From the NCBI GenBank assembly GCA_017354895.1, contig CP071493.1:868001-932000 (forward strand): 64,000 nucleotides of DNA. Reading direction: 5' to 3'. Shown here piece by piece: positions 62,895 through 64,000 of the stretch (positions are counted from its first letter, which is position 1; every line of letters begins with the position of its first letter). Below the pieces are notes generated by a model. That model did not search any database and was not told the DNA's origin. It worked only from the letters and a program-made list of their open reading frames with translations. A program made the translations under genes and the position numbers. The stretch comes from Podospora comata (Eukaryota > Ascomycota > Sordariomycetes > Sordariales > Podosporaceae).

Positions 62895-64000
62895 TTACAC
62901 AACAGCTCCGACCTGTTTGCCCTTGTTGCGGCGAGGGCCCCATGCGTCTCTCAAGAATGCTGCAAAACACTGTTGCTGTACTGCTTCCTGTTGCTCGGGA
63001 TCATCAATCGTTTCCCACGGCCTTTTGATACCCTCACCCGATACCCTGTACTCTATATGAGACTTGGGAATTCCAGCAGCTGCTTGTTGAAGAGCGTCCT
63101 CTCCACTGTCTTGCAAGGATGGTGATGGCGCACCATCATTCATTGCCTCATTATCCTCCTGTCTGTCGACCGACCCCATAGCATCGTCCTCACGGTCCCA
63201 GATAGAATTACCAGACGCTGTTGTTTCCAGTGACGGAAAGTTTACCTGCGTCTCAAACCGTACACTCGAAGATGAGAGTCTCGACGCCTTCATATTGACC
63301 GGCCGCGTACTCTGGGTGTGAAACTGGCGAGACGAGGCAGAGATAAACCTCGATGCCGGGCCAACAGCCTCTGTAGAGCGACGATGACTCCCACGAGGAT
63401 GTATCTCGAATGGTCGGTCTTCTGCCGTGGAGATCGGATCAGTTGCCAACTCGGCGATGTGGGTTGAAGATCTCGTGGCAGGATTCAGAGGCATTGGCGG
63501 GGAATCCGGAAGATAAATAGGGCTTGAAGCTTGGTTGTGCTGTGCATTATGATGCTGTCCAATCCTCGCTGGTGCGGGCGTCGAGAACACATTCGATCTT
63601 TGAATATGCTGCACCTCAGGCGGCTGAACGCTGGACTGTAGAGGTGTTGTCTGAGCTTCAATCACAGAGACTTTATCGGGGTAACGACGGCGGACATCCT
63701 TTAGTCGGTCGCTAGAAAGAACTCCTTTCATATACACTGGTTGTGGAACATGGACGCAATACCACTCCCAAGTGGTCAGGGGCGTTTGGTCCTCCCTGAG
63801 CTGTTCGATGTATTCCAGATAATCGCCTGAGAAAACACGGATGTAGTCGTCTAGAATGTACTGTGGGACCGTCTTCTTTTTCTGAAGAGGTATCAAAGAG
63901 AGAACCCCGCGGACAAAGTCACCCAGACTACCGTCGTAGTCTGGATAAGTCTCTTTAAAGACGTTATAGGGGTCTTGGGAAGCAGGTAAGTTTGGCGGAG
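62895..64000 (-). CDS. 3' part of an unrecognised gene running off the window
   Basis: The frame is open from the right edge to the stop at 62895, so at least 368 residues lie here and the start is outside. The visible N-terminal part is globular: YNVFKETYPDYDGSLGDF, then LQKKKTVPQYILDDYIRVFS and GDYLEYIEQLREDQTPLTTW with aromatic residues, a pattern seen in some uncharacterised fungal proteins. A disordered Ser/Pro/Gln-rich stretch follows (about 63200-63700), then a short conserved-looking C-terminus with FAAFLRDAWGPRRNKGK. I do not recognise the family and assign no function. Possible introns beyond 63900 cannot be ruled out. Convergent with the BolA gene, 149 bp apart. Confidence 0.7.
   Translation of the reverse strand, partial: PPNLPASQDPYNVFKETYPDYDGSLGDFVRGVLSLIPLQKKKTVPQYILDDYIRVFSGDYLEYIEQLREDQTPLTTWEWYCVHVPQPVYMKGVLSSDRLKDVRRRYPDKVSVIEAQTTPLQSSVQPPEVQHIQRSNVFSTPAPARIGQHHNAQHNQASSPIYLPDSPPMPLNPATRSSTHIAELATDPISTAEDRPFEIHPRGSHRRSTEAVGPASRFISASSRQFHTQSTRPVNMKASRLSSSSVRFETQVNFPSLETTASGNSIWDREDDAMGSVDRQEDNEAMNDGAPSPSLQDSGEDALQQAAAGIPKSHIEYRVSGEGIKRPWETIDDPEQQEAVQQQCFAAFLRDAWGPRRNKGKQVGAVV

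Overview
The window is nuclear DNA from a filamentous ascomycete, most likely a sordariomycete and probably one of the Sordariales. The signs are short introns (about 47-95 nt) with GTRNGT donors and CTAAC-like branch sites, CT-rich leaders, closely packed housekeeping genes, and orthologues that read like their Neurospora, Podospora and Chaetomium counterparts (CFT1, THG1, RPB1, LMBD1, SSB). No virus-like element, transposon or CRISPR array was recognised.

Left part (1-35.5 kb), gene-dense: a small C2H2 zinc-finger protein (+), a 2OG-Fe(II) dioxygenase (-), NAN1/UTP17 (-) divergent with RPB10 (+), a 3.4-kb gap, a conserved fungal protein of unknown function (+), a secreted or membrane Gly/Ser-rich protein (-), an ANCHR/ZFYVE19-like zinc-binding protein (+), a tRNA-Gly(UCC) (-), an LMBD1-like transporter (-) divergent with CFT1 (+), TMA23 (+), THG1 (-) divergent with SWD1 (+), and RPB1 (+).

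Middle part (35.5-49.2 kb): about 13.7 kb in which I can support no gene. It starts with two long trinucleotide repeats just past RPB1 and ends at a TATA box and CT-rich leader in front of a 113-residue conserved fungal protein of unknown function.

Right part (49.2-64 kb): the 113-residue gene, an F-box-like protein (-), a striking degenerate array with a rigid 21-bp period (53231-54006), the ribosome-associated Hsp70 SSB (-), eIF4E (+), a mitochondrial ACSF3-like acyl-CoA synthetase (-), a BolA protein (+), and the 3' part of an unrecognised gene (-) that runs off the right edge.

Many of the genes serve gene expression: RNA polymerase subunits (RPB1, RPB10), mRNA 3'-end formation (CFT1), H3K4 methylation (SWD1), pre-rRNA and ribosome assembly (NAN1, TMA23), tRNA-His maturation (THG1), and translation (eIF4E, SSB, tRNA-Gly). 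Exon boundaries were worked out by hand from splice signals and reading-frame continuity. Every multi-exon model given sums to a whole number of codons. The strongest novel signal is the 21-bp periodic array. Other points of interest are a GC-AG intron in CFT1, an RPB1 terminal intron whose retention would remove the last CTD heptad, and the long gene desert.
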